The translations under genes were made by a program, and so were the position numbers. A stretch of 64,000 nt of DNA from Rhineura floridana (taxonomy: Eukaryota > Chordata > Lepidosauria > Squamata > Rhineuridae). The stretch is taken from the NCBI RefSeq assembly GCF_030035675.1, contig NC_084489.1:82016270-82080269 (forward strand), written 5' to 3'. Every line of letters begins with the position of its first letter. The stretch's first letter is position 1. Shown here piece by piece: positions 54,908-64,000 of this stretch. The notes beneath the pieces were generated by a model. It searched no databases and was not told the origin of the DNA. It saw only the letters and a program-made list of their open reading frames with translations.

Positions 54908-55294
54908 CCCCTCTGGGAATCCCAGAAGAAAGGCAAGACGGAAGGAGTCGTCCCTAGTTTGTCTTCAGCGCAGGCTGGGCAAAGATACGCTGCCTCTGTC
55001 CAACCAGGGCGTGAAGCAACTGCATGCCTACCCTGCACCCTCACTGCAAATCTGCCTAATCCTTTTCAACAAAGTACACACACAAAAAAGAAGTTTGCAG
55101 ATACAGTATGTGTCTCATACATTTGCAGAAGACGTGTGACCGGCTGCCTGTCTCAGTCAAGCATACACCCTCCCGAGGAACATGTGAAATGGTCCTTCCA
55201 AATGAGGCATTTCCGGAGAGGCTGTTTCAACACCTAGGCACAACTGGCCGCACGCCAAGGAAACAGGGAAGGACCAGGGGACCTGGGACACTCC

Positions 55295-55390
55295 TCCAGT
55301 TGCTGACTGACTACAAACTTCCGTCATGCCTGAACAATGGCCCTGCTGGTTGGGGTTGATGGGAGCTGTAGTCCAACAACTGTAGGAAAT
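55295..55390. repeat. Fold-back DNA element (family A), decayed
   Basis: CTACAAACTTCCGTCATGCC and GATGGGAGCTGTAGTCCAAC around GGCCCTGCTGGTTGGGG. Confidence 0.55.
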
Positions 55391-56127
55391 CTGCCCTGGA
55401 TCTATGTCTGCCCACTTTCTGTGTGCCCGTTCAGCTGTCAGCATGCCCCAGCAAGCCTTTATATTTCAGCCACACCAGCCGGCTTTAGAGAACTCCTGTG
55501 CGCAATCCCAACAATCCGACATGCAAAAAAGGAAAACCTCCTGAAGCTGAAGCTAAACCTTTTTTTTATATATTATTACTGCTTCCTCTCCAACCCTGTC
55601 AAAATATTCAGTTACACAAGAACTGATCATAAGCGCAGAGACAAGCATCCAGGAGAGGGTGGGGAGGGAGACGGAACTTGCATCCAGTTAAGCTGCCCAT
55701 GACTGGCTTGTCAGAAAGCTTTTTTTTAAAAAAAAAAGCACCATCCAGAAGGGCTTAAGTTTCAAATTCTGGTTGGTAACTTCCCAACAGCTCTCTCATT
55801 TGCTTTGGTTACAGATTATGGAGGATCATCCGTCAAGCAACTGGACACATGATCATCCATGCACAGGCAAGTCAAGTGGCCAGAATTGGGAGTAGTGCAA
55901 GATATTTGACATATCAACTGACTCTTGTCACTCAAGCCTGGGAGTGAATCGCCGCCCCCCCCCCGAGTCACAGAACACACTCAGTGGCCCTCAAAGCCTC
56001 TGGACTTAACTACAGTGTAATGCACCTCTACCCAGAGCGGCCTTTGAAGGCCGTGGAGGTGGTTGCAGACGGTAGAGAGCACATCATCCGGTCTCCCACC
56101 AGGGATGAGTCACCTGGAGTATTTTAT

Positions 56128-56285
56128 ACAGGTACACAGGAAGCTGCCTTATACCAAGTCAGACCATTTAGCTCTAAGCGGACTGGCACCAGCTCTTTCA
56201 CGAAAGAGTCTCTCCCAGCAGATGCTGGGGATTCAGTCTGGGACCTTCTCCACGCAAATCAAAACAGATGCTCTACCATCAAGCA
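56128..56285 (-). mobile_element. tRNA-derived SINE
   Basis: AGGAAGCTGCCTTATACCAAG to ACAGATGCTCTACCATCAAG, reversed, with part of the middle lost. Confidence 0.75.
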
Positions 56286-56594
56286 ACCTCAAAGGCTGGA
56301 CTGTCTTCCTGTAGGAGGGGTCAGCAAGGAGAAGTCCCCAGGCCAAGAGGATTGGAGAAAATATTGCTCATGGCAAGAGGGAGGTGGCAGTTGACGTGCA
56401 GGCCCACCATCACTCACATTTAATTTTCCCCAAAGGCCACTTTGAAAATGCTTGCTGATCATACTCCTAAAGTCTTCCAGGCTCCAAAGAGGAGAGTATA
56501 ACTGGTCATGTGCAGAGTACCTTTCTCTGACTACAGCGCAGACATCACCATCTCCTATACATCTAGGGATAAGGGGACAAAGCTCTCTTCAAGA

Positions 56595-56661
56595 CAGGGG
56601 GTTGGACTCAATGGCCTTGTAGGCCCCTTCCACCAACTCTACTATTCTATGATTCTATGAG
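56595..56661 (+). mobile_element. CR1 LINE tail, last 65 bases
   Basis: GGGGGTTGGACTCAATGGCC to ATTCTATGATTCTATGA. Confidence 0.85.
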
Positions 56662-56832
56662 ATGCAGCAACTTTCACATCTGCTTGTGCCCCAGCACCAT
56701 CCTGTTTGAAAATAATCTGAGGAGCTCAAAAAGGGAAGGCACCTAGAAGGCAAGGGGGTGAGTGAAGACAGGGTGGAAGAGGAAGGAGTTTGTCCCTTTT
56801 GTCCCCACTGCAAACCTTTTCCACATTTTCAA

Positions 56833-57038
56833 TAAAGGTTTTATTTTATTACTACATTTGTATTCCTCCAAGGAGCTCAAGGTGGCTCCTCTTTGACCCC
56901 TCACAACAACCCTATGAGGCAGGCTAGGCTGTGAAAAAGTGGTTGGTCCAATGTGTTCCATGGCTGAGTGAAGATTTGAACCCTGGTCTCCCAGGTCCTA
57001 GCCCAACACTCTTAACTATTATACCAACCTGGTTCTTA
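56833..57038 (-). mobile_element. tRNA-headed SINE with LINE-like tail
   Basis: Reversed: head GGGAGACCAGGGTTCAAATC, then GCCTCATAGGGTTGTTGTGAG, tail GCTCCTTGGAGGAATACAAATG and AAT-rich end. Same type as 18035-18240. Confidence 0.75.
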
Positions 57039-57781
57039 ATTCCCAGGCTTCCTTCAGGGATGTCCTGATTAAGTAAAGGAGCTTAAAACTGGTGTAAGTT
57101 TGTACTATGTGGAACTTTTACATGCCCTACCTTTGAAGGCTTGCAGGAAGGAGGATATTTAAAACCAATATATCAAAAAGGATTTAAAAATAAGCAAATG
57201 TAGCTTATTACTTTGGAAATGCAAGGCATTACAGCCACACGAGTTTGTTAAAACTATCTCCACATGTGGTCATTCACTTCATAAACTTTTTTTAAAAAAG
57301 AGAAATGCAAAATTAACACCATTTATTCTGCAGGGCCCTCGCCCCCCCCCCCAACACACACACTTCTTGAGGTTCCTACTGATTTACTATTACAGCAGCT
57401 TGTCCTGTCTATCCCAACATTCCCCCCAAAATATACCATATCTAAAAAAAGACTCCGTTACAGAATGACACTCCCCTCCCACTCCGCTAATAAGCTAGAA
57501 GCCCAATTTGGACAGATGCACTAACTGCGTTCATCCTGCATTCATCAGTAGGTCTAACTGTACTAGGCTTCTTTTCTACTGAAGGTGCGAGCTATGACTC
57601 AAGCCTTTCGCTGCACAGGAACTGAACAAGCACTTTATTGCGCTTACTTGGATAAGCTTCTCGGAGCTTATTTCTCCCTATGAACCACAAAGCCTTCAAA
57701 TTCCCCTTCCTATTTCGCTCCATCCCTAAGCCGACAGCAGACATACCCCAAGATCAACATCCATTTGGGGCTAAATGTAAA

Positions 57782-57956
57782 TGTACTGCCTTCAAGTTGA
57801 TTCCGACTTATGGCGACCCTATGAATAGGGTTTTCATGAGGCTGAGAGGCAGTGACTGGCCCAAGGTCACCCAGTGAGTTTCATGGCTGTGTGTGGATTC
57901 GAACCCTGGTCTCCCAGGTTGTAGTCCAACACCTTGATCACTACACCACACTGGTT
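57782..57956 (-). mobile_element. Sauria SINE, reverse orientation
   Basis: AATGTACTGCCTTCAAGTTG and CCGACTTATGGCGACCCTATG are the reversed Bov-B-like tail. TCGAACCCTGGTCTCCCAGG is the reversed B-box region. It is nearly full length; no clear target duplication was seen. Confidence 0.9.
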
Positions 57957-58196
57957 CACACAAAACATGTCTCTACATAGAGATAGCGGTTTTTGCGGGC
58001 ACCCTTGCATGGACAAACTTAATATGTTAACCAGGAAATCATGAACATGATGATGTCCATACTTCTCAATATATAGAGGGTGGCGAAAAGTTCAGCAATG
58101 ATCACCAGAATGGCCTGACCAGTGAGGGTGGAATCCAGTTCAAGAAAGGCATTGCTTCGTAAGGTTAATTTGCAATATAGGGTTGCAGCCGGTGAT

Positions 58197-58380
58197 GGGA
58201 AGGGCCATAGCTCAGAGGCAGAGCATCTGCTTTGCATGCAGCAGTCCCAGGTTTAATCTCCAGGCAGGGCTGGGAATGTTTCCAGTCTGAAACCCTGGAG
58301 AGCCACTACCAATCAGAGTAGACAATACTGAGCAGGATGGACCAATGGTCTGAGCAGCATAAGGCAGCTTCCCATGTTGC
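58197..58380 (+). mobile_element. tRNA-derived SINE
   Basis: GGGAAGGGCCATAGCTCAGAGG, TTTGCATGCAGCAGTCCCAG and the ending AAGGCAGCTTCCCATGTTG. Confidence 0.85.
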
Positions 58381-58589
58381 CTTAGCGGGAAGCACATTGC
58401 ACTCACACAAGGATAAGCACCCAATTTTTTGTTCTCTCTTCTAGCTGCTTTACTGTCTACCCCCAAAAAATGTGCTCTTCAGGGCTAGGAACAAGATATG
58501 GCACAGTGGGCTGCGGTAGACAGTGGGGGAAGAGGTGAAAATTGGGTTGCTCAAGGAATGGGCTTGGCTTCTGAGCAGAACAGCAAGTA

Positions 58590-58990
58590 TCGCGCCTGAT
58601 GTGAGATATCTGCACTGGCTACTAGCTACCTATACCTCTCCAGTCTGAATTCAAGGTTTTACAGATGACTTAGAAACCCCTGAATGACTTGGGGCCTAAA
58701 TGCTTCTCCGTGAGAGTTAAGATCAGCCCAGGAGGCCCTGCTCAGAGACCCACCATTAGGGACTGAACCATGTGGTTATGTACGAGTGGGTCTACTCTAT
58801 GGTGGTGCCCTGGCTTTCAAACTCCCTGCCCCTTGAAGCTCAGCCTGCATCTCTCCATGAAGCACCAACTTAACTCTTCACGCAGGCTTTTTCATGCTTT
58901 TATTGATTTCCAGTTGAGAGATGAGTTGTTACCCACTTGGATATATCTGGAGCAAGGATGGGATATAATCTTCCATATTTTTATGTTTTA
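58590..58990 (+). mobile_element. L2-like LINE, decayed 3' end
   Basis: CTGCACTGGCTACTAGCTACC matches the LHWLP stretch. GGTGCCCTGGCTTTCAAACTC matches the 'LWNSLP' region. A T-rich tail follows. Confidence 0.55.
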
Positions 58991-59004
58991 AAACCTTCAT
59001 CTGA

Positions 59005-59122
59005 AACAGGATGGGGAACCTGTGGCCGTGCAGCTGCTGTTGGCGTACAACTTCCATCATCCCTGACCATCAGCCATGTGGGGTGGGGATGACAGGAGCT
59101 GGACTCCAGCAACATCTGGAAG
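59005..59122. repeat. Fold-back DNA element (family A)
   Basis: AACAGGATGGGGAACCTGTGG at the left, CAACTTCCATCATCCCTGACC inside, CCAGCAACATCTGGAAG at the right. Confidence 0.65.
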
Positions 59123-59123
59123 T

Positions 59124-59215
59124 TAAGAACGTAAGAACAGCCCAGCTGGATCAGACGAAAGGTGCATCTAATTCAGTATCACGTTGCCTACAGTGGGGAA
59201 GCAGATACTTCTGGG
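59124..59215 (-). mobile_element. CR1-like LINE tail
   Basis: AAGAACGTAAGAACAGCCC and GCTGGATCAGACGAAAGG are the reversed ending of the 22165-type tail. Confidence 0.55.
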
Positions 59216-60138
59216 AAGCTCACAAGCAGGGCATGAAGCTAGCACCCCTTTGCGTGCATTTTAATGGTTACCTGTGCATTTTTCAGTAACTTTAACAGCG
59301 CTCCTCCATTTGTGTTTACCATCAGGCATTCAATGATACAGTGCCTATGAACATGGAAGCTCCATTTAAGTGTCATGGACTAATACCTATTTGAAGCCCA
59401 AGAGTTCATGAGTTGGTCTAGTGCTTTTAAAAAAACAACAACACACATCTAAGCTAGCAACCATAATAAATTCTTGTGGCAATGAATTCTATAGGTTGTG
59501 GAAGGAAGCACTTTCCCTTTCACACCATGTGGATTCACACATTGGTGCATGTGCACTCCCTGAACACTTCATAAATACTGCCTTGGAGCAGAAATGCAGC
59601 AAAAGATGTGGCTACGTTGAAGTTCCAGAACCTGTATCTTCCTAATGTTGAAGGTCCCACTGCCACCCCCAACACCATTTGTACTGAGCACATTGCTTCA
59701 CACTTTTCAAGATAAACTGTGTAACTGGGCCAATTCAGGATTTAATTAAAACAAAAAGGCAGAGGGGAGAATAAAAATAACCCTTCAAATTTCAAGACGA
59801 AAATGCACGGGTAGAGTAAATGATTGAAGGTTACTTCTGAAACATCAGTTCTGGAGCATCAAAGGGCAACCAAAGCAAAATGTGGTAGAAATGCCAAAAT
59901 GGGGGCAATGCACAGGAGTGCTGCAGTCCAGAACGTTGGGTCCTGTATTCAAATCCTGTTCAGGCTTGCACGGCAATCCTGCAGAGAAACAGAGTCAGTT
60001 TGTCTTGGCCACACCTCCTGACATGTCAGATGGAAACAAACGCGACCTGCCTCACGAAAAGGACAGACTGGGAAGCTCTTTGATCCTACCAGAAGCACTA
60101 TGCAAGAGAGAAAGTTATAAACGCAGTAAGAGAGCCAC

Positions 60139-60280
60139 CTGTGGATTTGCCCATTTTTATGCAGGTATTCCAGTCCTTCCAAGACCTCCTTCAGGATCGT
60201 GGCTATCGCAGGTTCATCCAGGACTCCATTCTTGTGTTCTCCTTTCGCCACAATGTGCTTAATAACATCCAGAACAGACC
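60139..60280 (-). CDS. OXSR1: OXSR1 exon 4 (kinase hinge to catalytic loop)
   Basis: It encodes (G)[20 protein letters not shown], then [20 protein letters not shown] and KNGQIH(R), 142 nt. Acceptor CCACATAG, donor GTGGCT (weak). It covers helices D and E of the kinase and the His-Arg of HRD. Differences from human as recalled: I to V after LD, HKS to HKN, EST to EPA, R to K in TILRE. This is the most upstream exon in the window. Confidence 0.97.
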
Positions 60281-60569
60281 CTATGTGGAAGGGGGGAAAG
60301 GTGTTAGTAAAATGGGGGAAGCACTTGCTTACACCATCAGTTATCCCATGATAATAATTCTCTCATTCTTGTCCAACTTTATGCGGTCAATGGTGAAGGT
60401 GTGACTCATAAGTCACCTAAAGTTCCTTGCGCCTCACCCAGTGTTCTTGAACACCTTCTCATGGGCTTACCCGTTTGCCTCCAGCGTTGAGAGAGACAAA
60501 AGCCTCTGCACAATGGAGTTTCTATGAAGCTATCGTTCTGCATCTGAAAGTCCTGTTAAATTACTTGTC

Positions 60570-61420
60570 TTATGGCTCAGTTCAGATATCAAGCCAAACC
60601 ATGATTAAGGAAGTTTTAAGTGAAGGTTGGTGCAATTTCTGAACTGATAAGCAGCTTGCAGTCAGCTGGCAAGCCAGATTCAGAAATATGGGGGTTGGTA
60701 AATCGTGGTCTGTGTCAACTATGGTTTGTTCAAATCAAATACTGTGCCAAACCAGAGTTATAGATACCGCTCTGTCTCCAGAGGCTGATACCTCACGGTG
60801 ACAGCAGCAAATATAGAAAGTTGAGTGCAGAGGGGGCTGAGAAGAAAAGCAAATAAGCAGCTCTAAGCCGTGATTTTCTGTTGTTCATGCTCAAACCACG
60901 GTTTGGGTTCTGAACTATGGGAGTACACGGCCCACTGCTTGGTAATGGCTGCATTTGGACATTAAACACTAAACCGTGGTTTAGCAACATGAGTTGAATT
61001 TATATCCCACCCTTCCTCCCAAAGGAGCCCATAAGAATGAGTCTGCCCCTTTCCCCAATCTAGTTTGGCTGCAACAGTATCTGTTTCCATTTCAGATAAA
61101 CCGCAGTTGCATCATCCAAACCCTAAACTATGGTTAATCTTATATATATATTGATAGTGAAAACAAGCCACCTTCATAAATTATAATTTGAAGTTGGCTC
61201 ATTTCCATTAACTAAAGGTTAACCACAATTTGTCCTGGCATGGACAACATGGCAAGTAACAAAAAAGTATGTGAAGGCTTCTGAAAAGCTTCCCCTTGCA
61301 ACCGCACTGAATGAAGCAGCAGGAGCACACTAGACTCATTCTCATGTGATTAAACTATGGTTTAGCATTACATCCAAAACAGCTCATCGTGCAATACTTC
61401 ACATTTTGTCAACCCTGAAC
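60570..61420. repeat. Cluster of degenerate family C fold-back pieces
   Basis: AAGCCAAACCATGATTAAGG, AACTATGGTTTGTTC, CAAACCACGGTTTGGG, CTAAACCGTGGTTTAGC and AAACTATGGTTTAGC recur in both directions. The self-complementary AAACCACGGTTT-type core is repeated at least five times. Limits are vague; a LINE tail (60990-61032) is embedded. Confidence 0.5.
60990..61032 (-). mobile_element. LINE 3' tail remnant
   Basis: AATTTATATCCCACCCTTCC then TCCCAAAGGAGCCCA, a reversed L2-like ending. Confidence 0.6.
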
Positions 61421-61943
61421 CTATGCTGAATTGGCTCTTCATTATGAGAAACTGAGGCCAAGTCCGCACATGCAGATGAAGGTGGTAGAATTCAGAGGTG
61501 GTAGAATGGACTGTATTCCTTCACAATGGAGGCAGTGGATCACATTTTGAATGCTCCCTTCAAGAAGAGTGAGTTAAAATAGAACCTCTCTCCCAATAAC
61601 AACCTTTGCAGGAGTATGTGTGTATTATGTGGGATCATTCAAAAAATGGTATTCTCCACCTGCCATCTGCAGTGGCACATAGCATGGCCTACAGCCTCAG
61701 GATTCTGCCACCGCATTCTGCTGCAAGCCCAATTGCTAGTGTGAGAACAGGATATAAACCTCACTTCCCATACTTAATTTTGTAAAATCCTGGTGGCTAC
61801 TCAAGCTTTTAAAAAAGGAGAGGGGGAAGAGAAGGGATAGGCTGTAAAACCCTTTTTTGGTAGATTAATGCTGTAGTGGCTAGGCCATGCTAGAGAAAGG
61901 GGGAAAGGGGGAAAGGGGAAAGGCCAGGCTGAAAGAAATAAAG

Positions 61944-62064
61944 CAGGGCTGGGGAACCCGTGGCTCTCTGGCTATTGGGGGCTCCTCAGCTCCTATCAGC
62001 CCCACGCTAACGGGCAGGGATGATGGAAGCTGGCAATCTGGAGGGCCACCAGTTTCCCATCCCC
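61944..62064. repeat. Fold-back DNA element (family A)
   Basis: GGCTGGGGAACCCGTGGCTC, CAGCTCCTATCAGCCCC, AATCTGGAGGGCCACCAG then CCCATCCCCC. Confidence 0.6.
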
Positions 62065-62091
62065 CAATATAAAATATCCTTCTAAAGCAGG

Positions 62092-62300
62092 GCCCCCACC
62101 TGATTTAACGCAGCACCGTACCACTTGGAACAGTTATGCCTTCCCCCAAAGTATCCAGGGAATTACAGTTTGTTAAGGGTGCTGGGAACTGCTAGGAGAC
62201 CTCTGTTCCCCTCACTGAGCTACAATTCCCAGAGTTCCCCAAGAAGAGAGAGCAATTGCATAATAGTGCTTTAAGTGTATAATGCAGATGGGGGCCCAAG
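62092..62300. repeat. Fold-back DNA element (family B)
   Basis: GAATTACAGTTTGTTAAGGG, CTACAATTCCCAGAGTTCCC and the end ATAGTGCTTTAAGTGTATAA. The right half is partly lost. Confidence 0.65.
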
Positions 62301-62937
62301 CTGCATGCGAGATTTAAGCAGGCAAACCTCCAAGCTGAACAATTTAAACCTCACTCTCTCACACTCACATGCATTAACGTGACAATGGCACTAAATCGAG
62401 GTGTCAGCAACAGTAATTTGTGGAACAGATTCTGAAACTCCAGTCACCATCCCAAAGGCATGCCAAGAGCTGGCCCTTAATCTAGCTTTTAATATGAAAA
62501 AGGTCATTAAAAAACTAAGTACGTTTGTAGGCCACAGATATTGCAGCAGCGATTTAATTTGGAATAAAAGCTAAGGAGAATTCACGTTGCTTTAGCCTGT
62601 GGATTAACGTTGCGGGGTGGGGGGAGACGGCTTGTCCGGACTTGTTACAGGGAGTTTCAAAAGCCTAGAATCCTTAAGTCTCACCCCTATTGAAAATTAA
62701 GTTTAAACAGTATTTATTTTGGATTGCTGATTAATCCAGAATGACAGTTAGCATCAACATGCATGTGTTTAGGAAGGAGAGGTGGCCCAGCCTAGAACCA
62801 TTTCTCCCCACTCTCTCCTAAGCTTTCTAGCTTCACATTACCTTTTCCACATCAATTTCTCTGCTGATGAATCCCTGATGAAGCCACAATCAAGACCCAG
62901 GGTATCCCAAAGCATTCTAGAGTTCACATTTAGGCCG

Positions 62938-63235
62938 CAGCCGGACCTTATGTTTAAAGCAGTATTATACCACTTTAAACAGTCATGGCTTCCTCCAAAG
63001 AAATCCTGGGTACTGTCATTTGTTACGGGTGCTGATTGCTGTTAGGAGACCCCATTCCCCTCTCAGTAAGCTACAATTCCCAGAGTTCCCTGGGAAGAAG
63101 GAATGATTGCTAAACCACTCTGGGAATTGTAGCTCAGTAAGGGGAATAGAGGTCTCTTAACAACTCTCAGCACCCTTAAACTACAGCTCCCAGGATTCTT
63201 TGGAGGAAGCCAATTAGTGCATACGGGGGCTTCAG
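62938..63235. repeat. Fold-back DNA element (family B), full length
   Basis: Left half: AGTCATGGCTTCCTCCAAAG, CTACAATTCCCAGAGTTCCC. Right half: CTCTGGGAATTGTAGCTCAG, CTCCCAGGATTCTTTGGAGG. It is the most complete family B copy (about 300 bp), with both halves present around GGAATGATTGCTAAACC. Confidence 0.8.
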
Positions 63236-63429
63236 TTCGTGATGGTCTTGTCAAGGCTAGTTAGGCATCATCCTGCTGCAACAGCAGATGGGACTCAACA
63301 CACACACACACACAAATATATCATTTCACTGAGGGCCAAAGTAGACAAGACTGCTTGAATGGCTTTTTGGAAATAAAGAGTAGGTGAGGAGGCGCCAATC
63401 TGAATGAGGACCCCAATCCAGATTGGGGC

Positions 63430-63860
63430 CACCCACACACATCCCTGCTGAACGACTTATGCCCCAAATATCTGACAGACCACTCCTTCCCTAAAGACCC
63501 TCTTGGGTGTTGAGATCAGCAGCGGGGCCCTCTTAGTAGATCTGCTCCCCTCAGAAGTTCAGGGGGTGGCCCAGGAGAGGGCATTCTCTGTGGCAGCCTC
63601 TACGTTACAGAACTCTCTCCTCAAAGAGATGTGTCTGACACCTTCACTGTACCGCTTTCATCGTATGCTGAAGACATACCTCTTCAACCCTGGCTTTCAA
63701 CCCAGGAGATACATAGACAGGATTTTTAGGATCCTCTCTAGTTGTGAATGCAATTTGTTTTAAACTGTTTTTAACAATATATTTTATATTGTTGTGACCT
63801 GCCCTGGGACCTATCAATGAAGGGCAGGTAATAAATTTGATAAAATAAAATAAATAGCAG
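63430..63860 (+). mobile_element. L2-like LINE 3' end
   Basis: A short open frame (63503-63763) gives AFSVAASTLQNSLL and LYRFHRMLKTYLFN, matching 'AFSVVAPKLWNALP' and 'FRRQVKTYLF' of the 18771 copy. The tail reads GACCTGCCCTGGGACCTATC and ends in an AATAAA-rich repeat. It is 5' truncated and diverged. Confidence 0.75.
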
Positions 63861-64000
63861 CAGCAGCTTCCATTTCAGATCAGCAATTTGGGCAGGATTA
63901 AAGTGTCCCTACCTGCCATGCCAGGGTCCTAATCCAGATTCTTCCCCTGCCCCCAGTTTACTTTCAAGAAGCTATGCACACAGTTGCTAACTGCATGGGT

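Larger units (their letters stand above)
47397..60138 (-). other. OXSR1 intron 4
   Basis: A 12.7 kb intron crowded with CR1, SINE and fold-back copies listed separately. Stretches where I recognise nothing: 48880-49790, 53640-54715 and 59290-60135. 57045-57775 also shows no clear element apart from a C run near 57345. 55395-56120 is unassigned. Confidence 0.8.
60281..64000 (-). other. OXSR1 intron 3 (partial)
   Basis: No sign of the preceding exon (HPNIVSYYTSF..KLLSGG region) up to 64000. It holds family C pieces (60570-61420), a LINE tail (60990-61032), a family A element (61944-62064), family B elements (62092-62300 and 62938-63235) and an L2-like LINE end (63430-63860). Nothing recognised in 61430-61940 or 62305-62930. 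Confidence 0.8.

Noticed and set aside
60570-61420. CRISPR-like array because of spaced repeats
   Set aside because: Repeats are irregular, in both directions and diverged, in a vertebrate intron; they are family C transposon relics.
60281-64000. OXSR1 exon 3 or promoter
   Set aside because: I searched by eye for the HPNIVSYYTSF..LWLVMK segment on the minus strand and did not find it; these parts must lie beyond the window.

Overview
The window is vertebrate nuclear DNA, almost certainly from a squamate reptile. Two signals support this. There are full-length Sauria-type SINEs (tRNA head, Bov-B-like tail), a family described from Lepidosauria. There are also many tRNA-derived SINEs, CR1 and L2-like LINE tails and short fold-back DNA elements of the kind that fill lizard and snake introns. 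I cannot name the species.

One host gene is present, on the minus strand: OXSR1 (oxidative-stress-responsive kinase 1, OSR1), the WNK-activated kinase that phosphorylates NKCC/NCC/KCC cotransporters. Fifteen exons can be placed to the base. They are numbered 4-18 on the assumption of the usual 18-exon gene. They run from 60280 (start of visible exon 4) down to the stop codon at 7613-7615, with GT/AG borders and agreeing phases throughout. They encode 438 residues plus a split glycine codon: most of the kinase domain (catalytic HRD loop, DFG, activation-loop Thr equivalent to human T185), the regulatory S-motif (human S325), an unusually Ala/Pro-rich linker, and the complete C-terminal CCT/PF2 domain that binds RFx[V/I] peptides. 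The promoter and exons 1-3 lie beyond base 64000. A long 3' UTR runs to about 2700, where an AATAAA (minus strand) sits in AT-rich sequence.

Layout by coordinate: 1-2600 is the flank, an L2-like LINE with an LTR element inserted in its reverse-transcriptase region. 2700-7612 is the 3' UTR, which carries at least five fold-back DNA elements. 7613-60280 is the exons and introns. 60281-64000 is part of intron 3. The introns hold CR1 pieces, L2-like LINE pieces (one with an open 265-codon frame), another non-LTR element with a YADD box, a small L1 endonuclease fragment, about a dozen tRNA-SINE copies, Sauria SINEs, two MIR-like SINEs and more than 30 palindromic DNA-transposon relics, several with 8-bp target duplications.

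I found no second host gene, RNA gene, CRISPR array or undescribed system. The points most worth following up are the composite hAT fold-back at 7800-8184, the fold-back-rich 3' UTR with a short CUG run, the 83-bp tandem duplication inside a Bov-B-tailed SINE, and the alanine-rich OXSR1 linker. Calls rest on reading the sequence and on remembered family features; no database search was possible.
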